Positions 5,303 through 5,904 of a stretch of DNA of 5,904 bases are shown piece after piece. The notes beneath the pieces are model-generated. The model was not told the origin of the DNA, did not search any database, and worked only from the letters and a program-made list of their open reading frames with translations. The stretch comes from Coriobacteriia bacterium. Lineage in GTDB: Bacteria > Actinomycetota > Coriobacteriia > Anaerosomatales > PALSA-660. The stretch spans positions 1 through 5,904 of the forward strand of contig PKWR01000022.1 of the NCBI GenBank assembly GCA_003133285.1, given 5' to 3'. The translations under genes were made by a program, and so were the position numbers. Each line of letters opens with the position of its first letter. Position 1 is the first letter of the stretch.

Positions 5303-5809
5303 ATGGGCTACCCGCGGTGGATGGACTACTTCGCATACACGGGCATCGTACTGACCGTGGTGCAGGTCGCGCTTTGGGTCGTCCTCGGGTCTGGCGACGT
5401 CATGTGGCTCGTTCTCACCGGGATCGCGGTGTTGCTCATAGGGGTCGTCTTCCTCGTACTCCCCATTGTCCAGTTCAAGCGCCAAGGTGGGGTCGCCGAG
5501 GGCGGGAGCTACGGAAACACAACGGTACTCGTTAGCACGGGGCTCTACGCGATCGTGCGACATCCGCAGTATGCATCTCTGCCGATGTTCAGCCTCGCGC
5601 TCGTGCTCATCGTGCAGCACTGGTCCGCGGTGGCGTTGGGTGCCTGCTCGATCGCGCTGTTCTATCTGGCCTTCCACAAGGCGGATGCGATGGACGTCGA
5701 CGAGAACATCGACAAGTTCGGAGATGCCTACCGCGAGTACATGGAGCGCGTGCCGGGATGGAATCCGATGGTCGGCGTCTGGCGCCTGGTCCGACGAAGG
5801 ACCCCCTGA
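5303..5809 (+). CDS. Isoprenylcysteine carboxyl methyltransferase (ICMT)/phospholipid methyltransferase-family membrane protein
   Basis: The 168-residue integral membrane protein has hydrophobic segments at about residues 10-28, 33-54 and 93-124 (probably a pair). The family signature GLYAIVRHPQY (80-90) lies before the last hydrophobic pair, and the C-terminal block DENIDKFGDAYREYMERVPGWNP (133-155) contains the conserved Glu, FG, Y and Y pattern. Family enzymes bind S-adenosylmethionine between the RHPxY loop and this C-terminal block and methylate lipophilic substrates at the membrane. The bacterial substrates are mostly unknown, so no specific reaction is claimed. GGAAG sits 7 bases before ATG 5303; the longer frame from 5177 lacks such support and family sequence. 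The gene faces against the array, between two attC sites, and so needs its own promoter in 5128-5302. Confidence 0.88.
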   Translation: MGYPRWMDYFAYTGIVLTVVQVALWVVLGSGDVMWLVLTGIAVLLIGVVFLVLPIVQFKRQGGVAEGGSYGNTTVLVSTGLYAIVRHPQYASLPMFSLALVLIVQHWSAVALGACSIALFYLAFHKADAMDVDENIDKFGDAYREYMERVPGWNPMVGVWRLVRRRTP

Positions 5810-5833
5810 CAAGAGCGAATGCCGTGGGGCCAC

Positions 5834-5904
5834 GTCGAACGTCTTGCGCATGAGCGGCGCTCACTGCGCTTGCTTGAGTCTAGCGCCCGCTGTTGCTCCT
5901 ATGT
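5834..5904 (-). repeat. Integron attC site at the window edge
   Basis: The minus-strand right end ATGCGCAAGACGTTCGAC matches the other sites. A compact reading uses CTCAAGC (5872-5878) as the left box and pairs GCGCAGTGAGC with GCTCATGCGC across a three-base loop. That gives 10 base pairs with one extra G on the left arm, exactly the attC asymmetry. A longer reading, aligned to the 83-bp sites, would place the left arm at about 5885-5900 with the left box beyond the window. The right box GTTCGAC deviates from GTTRRRY at one base. Confidence 0.65.

Overview
The window reads as a stretch of a chromosomal-type integron cassette array from a high-GC environmental bacterium. The organism cannot be named from this sequence. 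An actinobacterial or similar high-GC lineage would fit the base composition and the gene types, but that is inference. No integron integrase (intI), attI site, rRNA or tRNA is visible.

The unifying structure is a set of imperfect attC recombination sites, all oriented on the minus strand. Their left ends share a GAACAAGYGCWTC-like core (sites starting at 33, 2583, 4464 and 5127). Their right ends share AAGCGCNNGACGTTNGRY (sites ending at 1510, 4382, 5042 and 5834, with a weaker match at 2498). In the three best sites (4382-4464, 5042-5127, 5834-5878) the inner arms are complementary except for one extra base on the left arm. That asymmetry is the hallmark of attC and it sets the array direction.

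Read from high to low coordinates along the minus strand, the cassettes are as follows. (1) 5834 to 5042 holds an isoprenylcysteine/phospholipid methyltransferase-family membrane protein, encoded against the array direction. (2) 5042 to 4382 holds arr, a rifampin ADP-ribosyltransferase, in the array direction. (3) 4382 to 3721 holds a DUF1801-family protein, against the direction. (4) 3721 to 2498 holds an Imm5-like putative immunity protein in the array direction and, converging on it, a second DUF1801 protein. (5) 2498 to 1510 holds a decayed 3' fragment of the ribosome-maturation GTPase gene rsgA, plus 66-residue and 47-residue membrane proteins; its attC is reduced to a right half. (6) 1510 to the window start holds a condensation/acyltransferase-like fragment fused in frame to a short-chain dehydrogenase, followed by an overlapping two-helix membrane protein and the left end of another attC.

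The genes do not form one pathway. They look like an accessory collection held together by attC recombination: one antibiotic-resistance gene, a putative immunity gene, small proteins of unknown role, small membrane proteins and broken housekeeping DNA. Four of the genes face against the array, which implies that they carry their own promoters. Several sites and genes are decayed, as expected for a sedentary array rather than a recently mobilised one.
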